Assembly (NCBI GenBank): GCA_964446595.1
Contig: CAYUPY010000020.1
Coordinates: 1 to 18,566 of the forward strand
Reading direction: 5' to 3'
Length of the DNA stretch: 18,566 nucleotides
From: CAYUPY01 sp964446595
Lineage (GTDB): Bacteria; Patescibacteriota; Dojkabacteria; J137; JAEUSD01
The notes under the pieces are model-generated. The model was not told the origin of the DNA, did no database searches, and saw only the letters and a program-made list of their open reading frames with translations. This document shows, one piece after another, positions 6,891 to 14,073 of this stretch (position 1 is the stretch's first letter; the number at the start of each line of letters is the position of its first letter). The position numbers and the translations under genes were made by a program.

Positions 6891-8768
6891 ATGGAAACAA
6901 AAAAACGTAAAGTTACAGAAAGCCCATTATATGCTGATGTTTTGAGGAGGTATAGTTTAACTCAGGCTATACCTGAGTACGTAAAGTCCTTAGCTGATCA
7001 AGGGGCTTCAACTCAAGATGCCTTCGAAATGTTAATAGCTTTGCAAGTGCAATTTGGGCAGAGGCTAACAAATAAGATTGAGTATAAACCAGCTAAGATT
7101 GTTGCAACAAATGTAGAGGGTAAGCGTCGAGAAAGACAGGAAGAAACTTTTGAACAAGGAAGGGTAGAGCTGGTAAATTTCTTAGAGGCAGCTATCAAGA
7201 CATTGGGTTCAAATATCCCAGGTGGAAGACTTGAAAAGCCAATAATTAGGAGAAATGCTCTAGACATTTTACTGAATGGTGAATTAGTTTCAATGAAGGA
7301 ATTGGTTAAAGCTGTTCATGAGCAAGTCATACGGCCCGACTTGCAAATAGCGATTTTGGAGGTGTTGGCTATTGCGGTTGAAGAATACTATTCGCATTCT
7401 GCCGGATCATTTCCTCTTCGAGTTACAGGGACAGCACAGCGCTATATAGTTGAATTCAAAGCACATATACAACAGATTGCAGAAAGTAAGCCTGAAATTG
7501 GTAACCTAACACCAGCTATGATGGATATTGAAGAGCAATTACGACCTTTAGCAGAATTAAATAGTTTATTCTCCGATTTGGACAAGTATTTAAAGTTATT
7601 CGGTTACTATAATGGGGAAAATCTCTCATCAGTAATATCTTTGCAGGCAGCGTTGGAGAAGATGAGTATTAGTAAAGCGGAATTACAGCTAAGTCTCAGA
7701 ACCATAGGATTACAGGTTCTAGAGGATGAGAGTTCTCCTATTTATATTATTGATTTATTAGACTCTAGTACTCCACCAGACTCTTTGGTCATGGAAGGGT
7801 TGATGTTGGAGCAGGAGTGGGAAATAAGTCAATTCGGAGGAGACCTATACGACTCAATAATAGCTGTATCTCAGGCAAACCCAAATCTTTGTGTGCTTCC
7901 AGAGAATCACGAAAGGGTGAAAGTTTATTGCAATATTATGGCCGAAAAGTGGATTTTTGGCGAAGAACTTTCAGAGTATATGTTTTATGATGGGCTACGG
8001 GATATGTTTGACGCTACAGATATTCTGCCTCCGCCAGTTAAGAAAGGTGACCGAATCCAAAGGCTTCAAATATTAGGTAAAAGAACTACCCTTGCGGAAC
8101 GCGTTCGAGATCACTTTCTACAATTAAGAGAAGAGAGTGGCAGAGCTGGCCTAAGCCAGAGGCCACTTAGCTTGCGTCTACCATTACAGGAGTTGCACGA
8201 CATCTTTGGTCGCACAGCATTAGAGAGAACACAGGGCGAGAACGCATTAATCAGTTGTGTGAGAAAAGTTGCAGAGGAGTACGGCAACCAGCGGGCAATC
8301 GAACTACACAAACTAATCAGAAGTTATAGAATAAGAACTATTGAAGGACTTGGCTCCTTTTTTGATAGACTAGAACAGGGCCTGACCCACTTTAAAGCCC
8401 TAATACAAAAGCTTCTGCAATATGATGGGGAAATTACAAAGGCTCAGCTGCTAGAACTTGCCCTTGCCTATCTTAGCGATAAATCAAGCTTTACATATCA
8501 GGCAAAAAACATTTTAGGTATTTCACTACCCGAGGATTTGCAGGGCACTCTAGAGGTTGCAGATGATATGCAAGAGAAAAAAGACATTCTTGCTCATATT
8601 AATCAAATATTGGGGCAGTATTTTATTAGTGCTGAATACTTAGTGCTATTAAAAATGACTGCTACTGAGCTCGAACTCTATCTAAATATGAATGAAGGCG
8701 AGGAAAAAGTGGGGACCACGTTTGAGGGGGATGTAGAAGAATGGCGACGGTCTCAACAAGAAGGGTAG
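6891..8768 (+). CDS. Hypothetical large helical protein (625 aa)
   Basis: I do not recognise this protein. It is soluble, without signal peptide or membrane segments, and predicted to be nearly all alpha-helical with many charged heptad-like stretches (for example residues 75-105 and 545-585) and no cysteine-rich or P-loop motif. The start ATG at 6891 is directly preceded by an extended -10 box, which supports it strongly. The length, long helices and absence of catalytic signatures would suit a scaffold or a helical-repeat protein, but that is only an impression. Its regulatory region abuts the B12 riboswitch promoter. The partner on the other strand is a transport operon, but shared function is not implied. 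Confidence 0.75.
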   Translation: METKKRKVTESPLYADVLRRYSLTQAIPEYVKSLADQGASTQDAFEMLIALQVQFGQRLTNKIEYKPAKIVATNVEGKRRERQEETFEQGRVELVNFLEAAIKTLGSNIPGGRLEKPIIRRNALDILLNGELVSMKELVKAVHEQVIRPDLQIAILEVLAIAVEEYYSHSAGSFPLRVTGTAQRYIVEFKAHIQQIAESKPEIGNLTPAMMDIEEQLRPLAELNSLFSDLDKYLKLFGYYNGENLSSVISLQAALEKMSISKAELQLSLRTIGLQVLEDESSPIYIIDLLDSSTPPDSLVMEGLMLEQEWEISQFGGDLYDSIIAVSQANPNLCVLPENHERVKVYCNIMAEKWIFGEELSEYMFYDGLRDMFDATDILPPPVKKGDRIQRLQILGKRTTLAERVRDHFLQLREESGRAGLSQRPLSLRLPLQELHDIFGRTALERTQGENALISCVRKVAEEYGNQRAIELHKLIRSYRIRTIEGLGSFFDRLEQGLTHFKALIQKLLQYDGEITKAQLLELALAYLSDKSSFTYQAKNILGISLPEDLQGTLEVADDMQEKKDILAHINQILGQYFISAEYLVLLKMTATELELYLNMNEGEEKVGTTFEGDVEEWRRSQQEG

Positions 8769-8827
8769 ACTAATCGCAAGGATAGAAAGGGTCAGGTTAA
8801 TTATTTCTATGAGCATTAGTGTTGCTA

Positions 8828-8839
8828 CAGCTTCGGCTG
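8828..8839 (+). terminator. Possible terminator hairpin with UUCG loop
   Basis: Four-base stem CAGC/GCTG with a stable TTCG tetraloop, followed by ACTTTGTTTG. It lies 60 nt after the stop at 8768. The stem is short and the T tract is interrupted, so this is a weak call. Confidence 0.35.
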
Positions 8840-8990
8840 CACTTTGTTTGCCTTAGCTAAGCAGCGATGTACCGAACTTTTGGTTCTCATCCCACCATGT
8901 AAAATACGCACCGTTTCGACTTACTTCGTTCGGCTCCCGGCACGCTCAATTTTTCAGCAAATCGTAAACTCTTTGGAAAAATGTGGCGGA

Positions 8991-9016
8991 GAGCATGGAA
9001 CGTCGCTCGAACTTTT
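8991..9016 (+). repeat. 26-bp direct repeat, left copy
   Basis: Identical over 26 bases to 9719-9744. It starts GAGCATGGAACG and ends GCTCGAACTTTT. Together with the right copy it flanks the UDG family 6-like gene. On the minus strand this copy is followed by CTCCGCCA, which resembles a tRNA 3' end. Confidence 0.85.
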
Positions 9017-9075
9017 TTGCTTAAGTTTCCGCAAACTAAGATTAATGTTCCGAAATTATCGTTTCATTTGATCCA

Positions 9076-9588
9076 CTAAAGGGAAGGTAGGTTTGCTTTG
9101 TAAATTTTAACCTTCTCATCTTTTGACATTGCCGCATATCTAGGTGAAGGAGACGGTAGATAGGTGAATTTTGTGTTTGTAAACTGGTTTACTAAAAAGT
9201 CAAAATTCTTATGAAACAATTTCTCTACAAACCTACTAGAGAAAAATACAGACTCCAGCTCATTATCAAAAATACCCCTAAGAGCCTGATTAAATTCGAT
9301 AATTTCAAGTTTATTATCTAAACTACTATTTTCTTTCCTACTACACTTATAAATAATATCGGCAATACCTATGCCTAGATCATTAAAAAGTGCTACTTTG
9401 TCTTTCTTACTTTTAAGTGGTAAACCATATACCTTTTCAATTAGTGGCCAGAACTGATTTCGTCCATTAGAGTAGTACCAATCATAATCAACCCCCTTTT
9501 TCGCGTCTTTAGATGTAAAACTACCCAAAAATAGGTATCTTATATTTTCTGGGATAAAACTATCAAATGGATGTGTTTCTATTTTCAT
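9076..9588 (-). CDS. UDG superfamily, family 6-like (hypoxanthine-DNA glycosylase type)
   Basis: A 170-residue protein with the layout of DNA-deoxyinosine/uracil glycosylases of UDG family 6. LFLGSFTS is at 19-26 (first motif, usually LGSMPG), YYSNGRNQFWPLI at 38-50 (the hallmark YYxxxRNxFWPI), GIGIADIIYKCSRKENSSLD at 72-91, and the LPSPSP motif at 144-149. Family 6 enzymes remove deaminated bases, chiefly hypoxanthine, from DNA. Motif 1 departs from the usual GSMPG, which may alter activity. The gene is AT-rich with frequent AAA/AAT codons, unlike its neighbours upstream, and lies between two 26-bp direct repeats, so it was probably acquired. No clear -35; TAATTT lies 6 nt before the ATG. 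Confidence 0.82.
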   Translation of the reverse strand: MKIETHPFDSFIPENIRYLFLGSFTSKDAKKGVDYDWYYSNGRNQFWPLIEKVYGLPLKSKKDKVALFNDLGIGIADIIYKCSRKENSSLDNKLEIIEFNQALRGIFDNELESVFFSSRFVEKLFHKNFDFLVNQFTNTKFTYLPSPSPRYAAMSKDEKVKIYKANLPSL

Positions 9589-9718
9589 GATTGCAAATTA
9601 ATTTAGCTCGAACTACTGAATTGTACCGTGAATATGGAGCTAGGTTAAGTATAAAAATTTACAGTTCTGTCCTCCCTAAAACTAAGATGCTTGTGTATTA
9701 AGCCTAATCGAAGTACGG

Positions 9719-9744
9719 GAGCATGGAACGTCGCTCGAACTTTT
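9719..9744 (+). repeat. 26-bp direct repeat, right copy
   Basis: Perfect match to 8991-9016, 728 bp away in the same orientation. It lies in the 264-bp gap between the family 6 glycosylase and the DUF4386 gene; that gap otherwise shows only AT-rich DNA and a further GCTCGAAC at 9606-9613. Confidence 0.85.
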
Positions 9745-9790
9745 CTCATTCAAAATCATTTGGTTAAAATCCGCATTCCCCAAAGTATCT

Positions 9791-9819
9791 TTTACTTTAT
9801 AACTACAAAAGATTATAAT
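9791..9819 (+). promoter_or_regulatory. Promoter of the DUF4386 gene
   Basis: TTTACT (9791-9796), 17-nt spacer, TATAAT (9814-9819). The start point should be near 9826, leaving a leader of about 27 nt. This gene therefore differs from the leaderless pattern seen at several core genes here. Confidence 0.65.
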
Positions 9820-9852
9820 ACTTAAGAACTAGCTTAATTTCATTATACGAGA

Positions 9853-10539
9853 ATGAAAACAGATTTAGGGAAAATTCAAAAACGTGCAAAACTTGCTGGG
9901 GTATTATACCTGATTTACATAATCGTTCACATTATTGCGGATATCATTGGTCGTACGGGAATCATTGTATTTGGTAATGCTACATCGACTGCTCAAAACA
10001 TAATTGAATCAAGTTGGCAATTTAGTTTTGGCATAGTAATCGATTTAATAGCTGCAGGGCTATTTCTTTTAACTGCATGGGCATTATATAGATTATTAAA
10101 GCAGGTAAATAAGGATATTGCATTATTATTCTTAATATTGAATTTAAGCGGCGTAATTATTCAATGTTTTAGCGATATTTTCTTGATTGCTGCACAGTTG
10201 ATTTTAAGTGACGTTGCTTATCTAGGAGTTTTCGAGACCAGCCAAATAAATGCCTTAGGGATGTTGTTCTTATATATATACAAGAATACATTTATGGTGG
10301 CTCAGTTATTCTATGGGGCATGGCTATTTCCACTTGGTTATTTAGTTTTTAAATCAGGATTTCTTCCTAAAACATTAGGATTTCTTTTAATGATACATTG
10401 TATATTTTGGTTGATGACCTTTCTTCAATTCTTTTTGTTTCCAAATTTCACTGCAATAACCTTTGTAAGTTATCCTCTTGGATTTATCGCAGAGTTCGGA
10501 TTCGCATTATGGCTTATTTTTAAAGGTGTTAAGCAATAA
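9853..10539 (+). CDS. DUF4386-family integral membrane protein
   Basis: 228 residues with about six membrane helices (near 14-34, 55-82, 87-113, 125-150, 154-190, 198-222). The opening 'KIQKRAKLAGVLYLIYIIVHIIAD' and the later 'FYGAWLFPLGYLVFKSGFLPKTLGFLLMI' are typical DUF4386 landmarks: a basic start, a first helix ending near His, then a G-x-W-L-x-P-L-G-Y-L stretch before a loop with LP and GFLL. The family's function is unknown. It is common in Bacteroidota and Bacillota, and the AT-rich composition here, inside the repeat-bearing island, suggests horizontal gain. A sigma70-type promoter with a 27-nt leader precedes it. Confidence 0.8.
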   Translation: MKTDLGKIQKRAKLAGVLYLIYIIVHIIADIIGRTGIIVFGNATSTAQNIIESSWQFSFGIVIDLIAAGLFLLTAWALYRLLKQVNKDIALLFLILNLSGVIIQCFSDIFLIAAQLILSDVAYLGVFETSQINALGMLFLYIYKNTFMVAQLFYGAWLFPLGYLVFKSGFLPKTLGFLLMIHCIFWLMTFLQFFLFPNFTAITFVSYPLGFIAEFGFALWLIFKGVKQ

Positions 10540-10763
10540 ATGCAGGGATTGAAAGTGTTGGAAAACAGTGGCTCGAACAACAAAAAAAACTCGCAATCAC
10601 TTGCTATACAACCCATTTAGTTTTCAGTAAAGGTAACGACTTAGACAAGAAAGCAATACTCCATTCTGTTGGCTCGAACTTTATTTTGAAGGACGAAAAG
10701 CTAAGCTGGGACTGGATTCCTCCGTTTGATATCATGGCTAAAAATACCAGTCGTTCTGACTGG
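10533..10763 (+). pseudogene. Serine recombinase C-terminal remnant
   Basis: The open frame starting just after a TAA at about 10530 reads GIESVGKQWLEQQKKL, then KGNDLDKKAILHSVGSNF, ILKDEKLSW and PPFDIMAK. This is the pattern of the extreme C-terminus of large serine recombinases: a charged helix, then 'KKxIL..LGSNxxLKDxKL', then 'PFDLLAK'. The catalytic resolvase domain and the zinc-ribbon/coiled coil are missing, and no start codon or promoter is present, so it is a dead fragment. The frame runs directly into the terminator and antisense strand of tRNA-Ser, without a stop of its own. The tail at a tRNA 3' end fits an element once integrated there. Called from motif memory; a protein search would settle it. 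Confidence 0.6.
10740..10763 (-). terminator. Intrinsic terminator of tRNA-Ser
   Basis: Minus-strand stem CCAGTC/GACTGG with loop AGAAC, followed by TATTTTT. The first CCA of the stem is the encoded CCA end of the tRNA. Confidence 0.75.
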
Positions 10764-10849
10764 CGGAGGGTGTGGGATTCGAACCCACGCGCCACTTGCG
10801 TGACTTCGGTTTTCGAGACCGACGTATTAGACCGCTCTACCAACCCTCC
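10761..10849 (-). tRNA. tRNA-Ser(CGA)
   Basis: On the minus strand the acceptor GGAGGGT pairs with ACCCTCC, G73 is the serine discriminator, and CCA is encoded. The anticodon loop CTCGAAA gives anticodon CGA (codon UCG). The T arm is GTGGG TTCGAAT CCCAC, and a long class II variable arm lies between anticodon and T stems. 89 nt in all. A TATAAT at 10867-10872 is its likely -10. Confidence 0.95.
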
Positions 10850-10866
10850 ATGCTGCGTTGATGCTC

Positions 10867-10872
10867 ATTATA
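10867..10872 (-). promoter_or_regulatory. -10 box of tRNA-Ser
   Basis: Perfect TATAAT on the minus strand, 17 nt before the mature 5' end. The -35 17 nt further upstream (TTTCTG) is weak. Confidence 0.5.
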
Positions 10873-10940
10873 GCGCGAAGGAAAAGAGGCAGAAATGTAA
10901 ACTATTTGTTATGCTTGTCTGTATTTATCAAATATATCAT

Positions 10941-11441
10941 ATGAGGCCGGGCGAAATACATAATGTACTTCACAATATAGGCAATATAATGGAGACTCAT
11001 GAAGTTGACTCGTTGGCAAGCGGGTTATTTCATATCATCACTTACATATATGAACCTGTCAAGGACAGCAACCGTCCTAGTTATCTGTTATTTAAAAGGA
11101 CAGTAAATAGCCCTACTATTAATGGGGAAAGTGACTCACCGATAGGTATAGAATCGTTTTTCTTTTTACCTTCAGAACAGAATTTGGGTCTTGCTGTTAA
11201 AACTGAAAACTTAACAGATCCAGAAGATTGGCGTACTCTGCGTGACATAGCCCGTGCTATTAAGCAGTTTTTAATGGAGCAGGACTTCAATTTTCCATAC
11301 TTTGACAGGGGGTACAGTAATTGGAATTATTTTTGGTTTGTAACAGCCGATAAGAGCAAATATTTGGCAGCTTTTCCGCCTAATCAACAAGCTGAAGATG
11401 GCGCAGATAAAATTTATGTGCAGCGATTAGTGAGCATGTAG
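10941..11441 (+). CDS. Hypothetical soluble protein (166 aa)
   Basis: Unrecognised. The reading frame is open much further upstream, but that part lies across the antisense of tRNA-Ser and the recombinase remnant, so I start at the ATG at 10941 (RPGEIHNVLHN...); an ATG at 10911 is possible. The protein looks mixed alpha/beta: helices near 4-20 and 113-130, and strands around 'SYLLFKRTV', 'SFFFLPSEQNLGLAVKTE', 'YFWFVTADKSKYLAAFP' and 'KIYVQRLV'. It is aromatic-rich with no signal peptide. This alternation resembles small helix-grip or YbjN/chaperone-like folds, but I cannot assign it. An AT-rich TATCAAATATATC stretch ends right at the ATG, in line with a leaderless start. It lies between two tRNA genes of opposite strand. 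Confidence 0.6.
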   Translation: MRPGEIHNVLHNIGNIMETHEVDSLASGLFHIITYIYEPVKDSNRPSYLLFKRTVNSPTINGESDSPIGIESFFFLPSEQNLGLAVKTENLTDPEDWRTLRDIARAIKQFLMEQDFNFPYFDRGYSNWNYFWFVTADKSKYLAAFPPNQQAEDGADKIYVQRLVSM

Positions 11442-11456
11442 GGTATAAAGTAGATG

Positions 11457-11530
11457 CACGCTCGGCAGGATTCGAACCTGCAACCTCTTCTTCCGCAAAG
11501 AAGTGCTCTATCCAATTGAGCTACGAGCGC
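11457..11530 (-). tRNA. tRNA-Arg(GCG)
   Basis: Minus strand: acceptor GCGCTCG/CGAGCGT (ending in a G1-U72 pair), D arm GCTC/GAGC, anticodon stem CTTCT/AGAAG with loop TTGCGGA (anticodon GCG, codon CGC), and T arm GCAGG/CCTGC. A20 and C35, both arginine identity elements, are present. G73 is followed by CAT, so CCA is not encoded. Confidence 0.92.
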
Positions 11531-11545
11531 TTAAGTTGCAAGGAG

Positions 11546-11551
11546 ATTATA
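11546..11551 (-). promoter_or_regulatory. -10 box of tRNA-Arg
   Basis: TATAAT preceded by TGT (extended -10) on the minus strand, 15 nt before the mature 5' end. The -35 is poor. Confidence 0.5.
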
Positions 11552-11586
11552 ACAGAAATGGCTAATTCCAGCGATAGCCTTTTCCT

Positions 11587-12180
11587 TTAACCGTTTGCAG
11601 GAGGAGCTTCCGGCTGATCAAGGTCTAAAATGTAGCGAGAAATTGGATAGTATTCGCCGTAAATGTATTTAGAGAAGAACATATATTCTACCTCAGCTGG
11701 CTCCCCGTATTTGGCATAGTCAATTAGAATATTGAATAGATCAAATTCCATTTCGGTGGGAATTAACATAGTAAGGCGATGGTATGTGCTTTCTTTGGGG
11801 AAGTCAACGTGGAGGATTATCTGATCATCTTTTTCTGCAAACCAGAAGTAGGTGATATCTTGCCAAGAGTAGAGTTTCTTATTCGTATAAATCCCTTTGC
11901 TGGTAATTTTATGCTCAACTTCTAAAGGTGCCATGTACCCTTGGATAAACCACATGATCATAAAAGCGAGTAGGGCGATAATACCAATGTACCATTCGAT
12001 TCGGACCAAAATAAACACGAAAAATAAAATGATAGCCGCAGAGGTAAGGAACCACTGTTGTGACTTTGGGTGCCATATTCTTTCTGGCGCAGTCCAGGCC
12101 GCTAGTACTTCTAGATTTGGACGTAGTTTTTTGGATGATATTTTCGGTTTTTGTTTTTCTGCTTTTTCTGATTCGGTCAT
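11587..12180 (-). CDS. Two-helix membrane protein with cytoplasmic PH-like domain
   Basis: 197 residues. A basic cytoplasmic N-terminus (about 1-42) leads to two closely spaced membrane helices (about 44-60 and 64-84) and a beta-rich domain starting 'LEVEHKITSKGIYTNKKLYSWQDITYFWF'. That matches the bacterial PH-like (YcxB/DUF5673-type) layout of membrane proteins whose soluble domain begins with 'i...Gi...g..i.W.dI..f'. The C-terminus is acidic and Pro-rich. The ATG overlaps the stop of the transglutaminase-like gene by ATGA, so it is translated by coupling and probably acts with it. Its role is unknown; the domain call is moderate. Confidence 0.72.
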   Translation of the reverse strand: MTESEKAEKQKPKISSKKLRPNLEVLAAWTAPERIWHPKSQQWFLTSAAIILFFVFILVRIEWYIGIIALLAFMIMWFIQGYMAPLEVEHKITSKGIYTNKKLYSWQDITYFWFAEKDDQIILHVDFPKESTYHRLTMLIPTEMEFDLFNILIDYAKYGEPAEVEYMFFSKYIYGEYYPISRYILDLDQPEAPPANG

Positions 12181-14066
12181 AACGGACGTCCTTGAGAATA
12201 GGATATGTTAGCAGCTTTTGATGCTGGTTGTTGTTTTTGGGCTTGTTCCATGGCACGCCGGTTGTTGATAGCCATCCACAATAACATCAAGATGAGGAAT
12301 ATCAGGAAAGGCAGCACATAGATACTTAATCGTAATAGTTGTCGGCGATTACCGTCTTCTACGCCGTAATCGTTGAGTAGGGCGGCGTCCACCTGGGCAT
12401 TAAAGTTAGACGCCGTTTTAGTAAATCTATTAATAAAGGCAGTGATAGGGTTACTGTCGGGGTCCGTATAGAAGTATTCTTCCAAAAGCTGCGGTTGAGT
12501 TAGGAATTTTCTCTCGCCTGATAACTTAGGAGGAGCTTCTATGGCCGTAATTACAAAGTCTTCCTCGGGTATTTCCCCTAAATTACCAAAAAACTTTACA
12601 GAGACAGGTGCTGGATCTTGAGGGCTACGAGCGGCGACATATTTATAAAAATGGTTAAGGTCGCCACCTACAATTTCTGTTCCAGTTTCTCCCCAAGTAG
12701 TATCTACCAATACCCATTCGTCCAGGTTAGGGATATATACTTCCGCCCATTGGTGGGCGGTATCTACCCCATTTGTGGTACGTGGGTCATACCCGTAGCC
12801 GAAAGCCGCGCGAGCAGGCACACCCTGCGCGCGCATCAGCGCAATAAACAAATCAGAATACTCCATACACACAGCAGCACCACCCTGCAGAGTTTTCAAG
12901 GCACCTTGCCTTTCATTTATACCGAACCTCTTAACCTCACTATAGTCTATTAAGTCAACCACATAGGAGTAGGTGGTGGTCATAATCTCATAAACATCAG
13001 TACGGTCACCTTTTAATTGATTAGCTACAGATTGTATATCTGGTGCTTGAACTTCCCAAAATTCCGCCCCAGCCGTATAAGCTCCTAAGATATCTGGAGG
13101 TATATCAGATAATTGACCCGCATTCTCTATTGCCGGGTTTTTATTATCCCGAACTTCTATGTATCCCCGTAAGATAATCGTTCCTTTGTCATTGGAAGGT
13201 AGCTTAAAGGTTGCTATCAGGTTGCCTTCTTCGTCTTGGCGGATATGCTCAGGTGTAGGACTTATGTCCGAATAGAAGACCCTTTGTTCAAGTGGCCCAG
13301 CATCAATATCACGAGGAATTAACAACTCATACTCATTTTCAAATAATCCAGTGTCTCCAGATGCATTATATGGCTGCATAATCTCAAATTCATAGTATTG
13401 TGTTGTGCCAATCTGCACCCAGGCAATAACCCCTGTCAGGTCCTCCCTGGTGAATTTCATGATGCGATTACTTTCGTTTTCGGTTACTTCCACTTCAGGT
13501 GTCACAAAGTTAATGTCCCCAAATCGCTTAGGGATAACCACTGTTGTATTAATCCCAAGGCTTAGTTTTTCACTTTCAAATTCAAAATCCTTACTAAATG
13601 AAGGAATATACATATCGTAAACCGCGCCTGTTTTAGACGTGAGGGCGTAGGAATTGTAAGTAATAACGATAGTTTTATCTTTACCTGTCACAGATGACGG
13701 GTACTTAGCCTTGATTAAAATATCCTGGCCGTCAATTTCGGTAGTGAAGGGTAGGGGTACACCTCCATAAGTAAGTTTAACGCTTGGTAAGGTTATGTTT
13801 ATTTTTTCCTGTGCCCGAGTGTCATTAATTATAGGATTAAAAACCCTGAAAATGATCTCTTGTCCTGCCAAAATGATAAATCCGTCCTGGACAGTTGTAT
13901 TGATGGTTTCCTGCACCTGTACGTGGTCGCCTTTTAGTTCTAGTCTGCGGTCAATCTTTTGAGTAATGGTGGCTGCTTCAATTTGAAGAGGTACAGCCAA
14001 CCCAATTGCCAGAAAGGCAAAGGAAATAATCGCAGAGAGTAATGGTTTAGTAAACAGTTTTTTCAT
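12177..14066 (-). CDS. Exported, membrane-anchored transglutaminase-like protein
   Basis: 629 residues. A signal peptide (about 1-32, ending near IEAA) is followed by about 300 residues of beta-rich sequence, then a transglutaminase-like cysteine protease fold at about 355-460 with the triad Cys400 (GGAAVCMEYSD), His438 (DTAHQWAEVY) and Asp455 (WVLVDTTWG). A C-terminal membrane helix at about 580-600 (YVLPFLIFLILMLLWMAI) is followed by a short basic tail, so the enzyme faces outward. Such proteins act as peptidases, transpeptidases or amidases on cell-surface protein or peptidoglycan; the substrate here is unknown. The start is supported by TGCTAAAAT 7 nt before the ATG. It is co-translated with the PH-like membrane protein. 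Confidence 0.88.
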   Translation of the reverse strand: MKKLFTKPLLSAIISFAFLAIGLAVPLQIEAATITQKIDRRLELKGDHVQVQETINTTVQDGFIILAGQEIIFRVFNPIINDTRAQEKINITLPSVKLTYGGVPLPFTTEIDGQDILIKAKYPSSVTGKDKTIVITYNSYALTSKTGAVYDMYIPSFSKDFEFESEKLSLGINTTVVIPKRFGDINFVTPEVEVTENESNRIMKFTREDLTGVIAWVQIGTTQYYEFEIMQPYNASGDTGLFENEYELLIPRDIDAGPLEQRVFYSDISPTPEHIRQDEEGNLIATFKLPSNDKGTIILRGYIEVRDNKNPAIENAGQLSDIPPDILGAYTAGAEFWEVQAPDIQSVANQLKGDRTDVYEIMTTTYSYVVDLIDYSEVKRFGINERQGALKTLQGGAAVCMEYSDLFIALMRAQGVPARAAFGYGYDPRTTNGVDTAHQWAEVYIPNLDEWVLVDTTWGETGTEIVGGDLNHFYKYVAARSPQDPAPVSVKFFGNLGEIPEEDFVITAIEAPPKLSGERKFLTQPQLLEEYFYTDPDSNPITAFINRFTKTASNFNAQVDAALLNDYGVEDGNRRQLLRLSIYVLPFLIFLILMLLWMAINNRRAMEQAQKQQPASKAANISYSQGRPL

Positions 14067-14073
14067 CCCGAAT

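Larger units (their letters stand above)
8769..9075. other. Intergenic region rich in short repeats; no gene
   Basis: This 307-base gap has no convincing gene. A UUCG hairpin (CAGC TTCG GCTG, 8828-8839) followed by a T-rich stretch may end transcription of the 625-residue gene. The rest includes CGAACTTTTGG near 8873, a GC-rich block near 8925-8945 and the left copy of the 26-bp repeat. A plus-strand frame at 8844-9071 is open, but its composition and position inside repeat DNA argue against coding. Confidence 0.55.

Noticed and set aside
8844..9071. Plus-strand frame of 75 codons in the gap after the 625-aa gene
   Set aside because: It spans the 26-bp repeat and other repeat-like DNA, has no promoter or ribosome site, and shows no protein-like pattern.
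8991..9744. CRISPR array from the 26-bp repeats
   Set aside because: Only two exact copies, 728 bp apart, with a gene between them; no regular spacers and no cas genes.
9853..10539. DUF4386 protein as part of the B12 transport system
   Set aside because: Different family, different base composition, own promoter, and separated by several kilobases and an opposite-strand gene.
10604..10843. Minus-strand frame of 79 codons beginning MVERSNTSV
   Set aside because: It is the sense strand of tRNA-Ser plus its terminator and downstream DNA; the opening residues are translated tRNA.
11915..12256. Minus-strand frame of 113 codons overlapping the transglutaminase end and the PH-like gene
   Set aside because: Out-of-frame shadow of two well-supported genes joined by an ATGA overlap.
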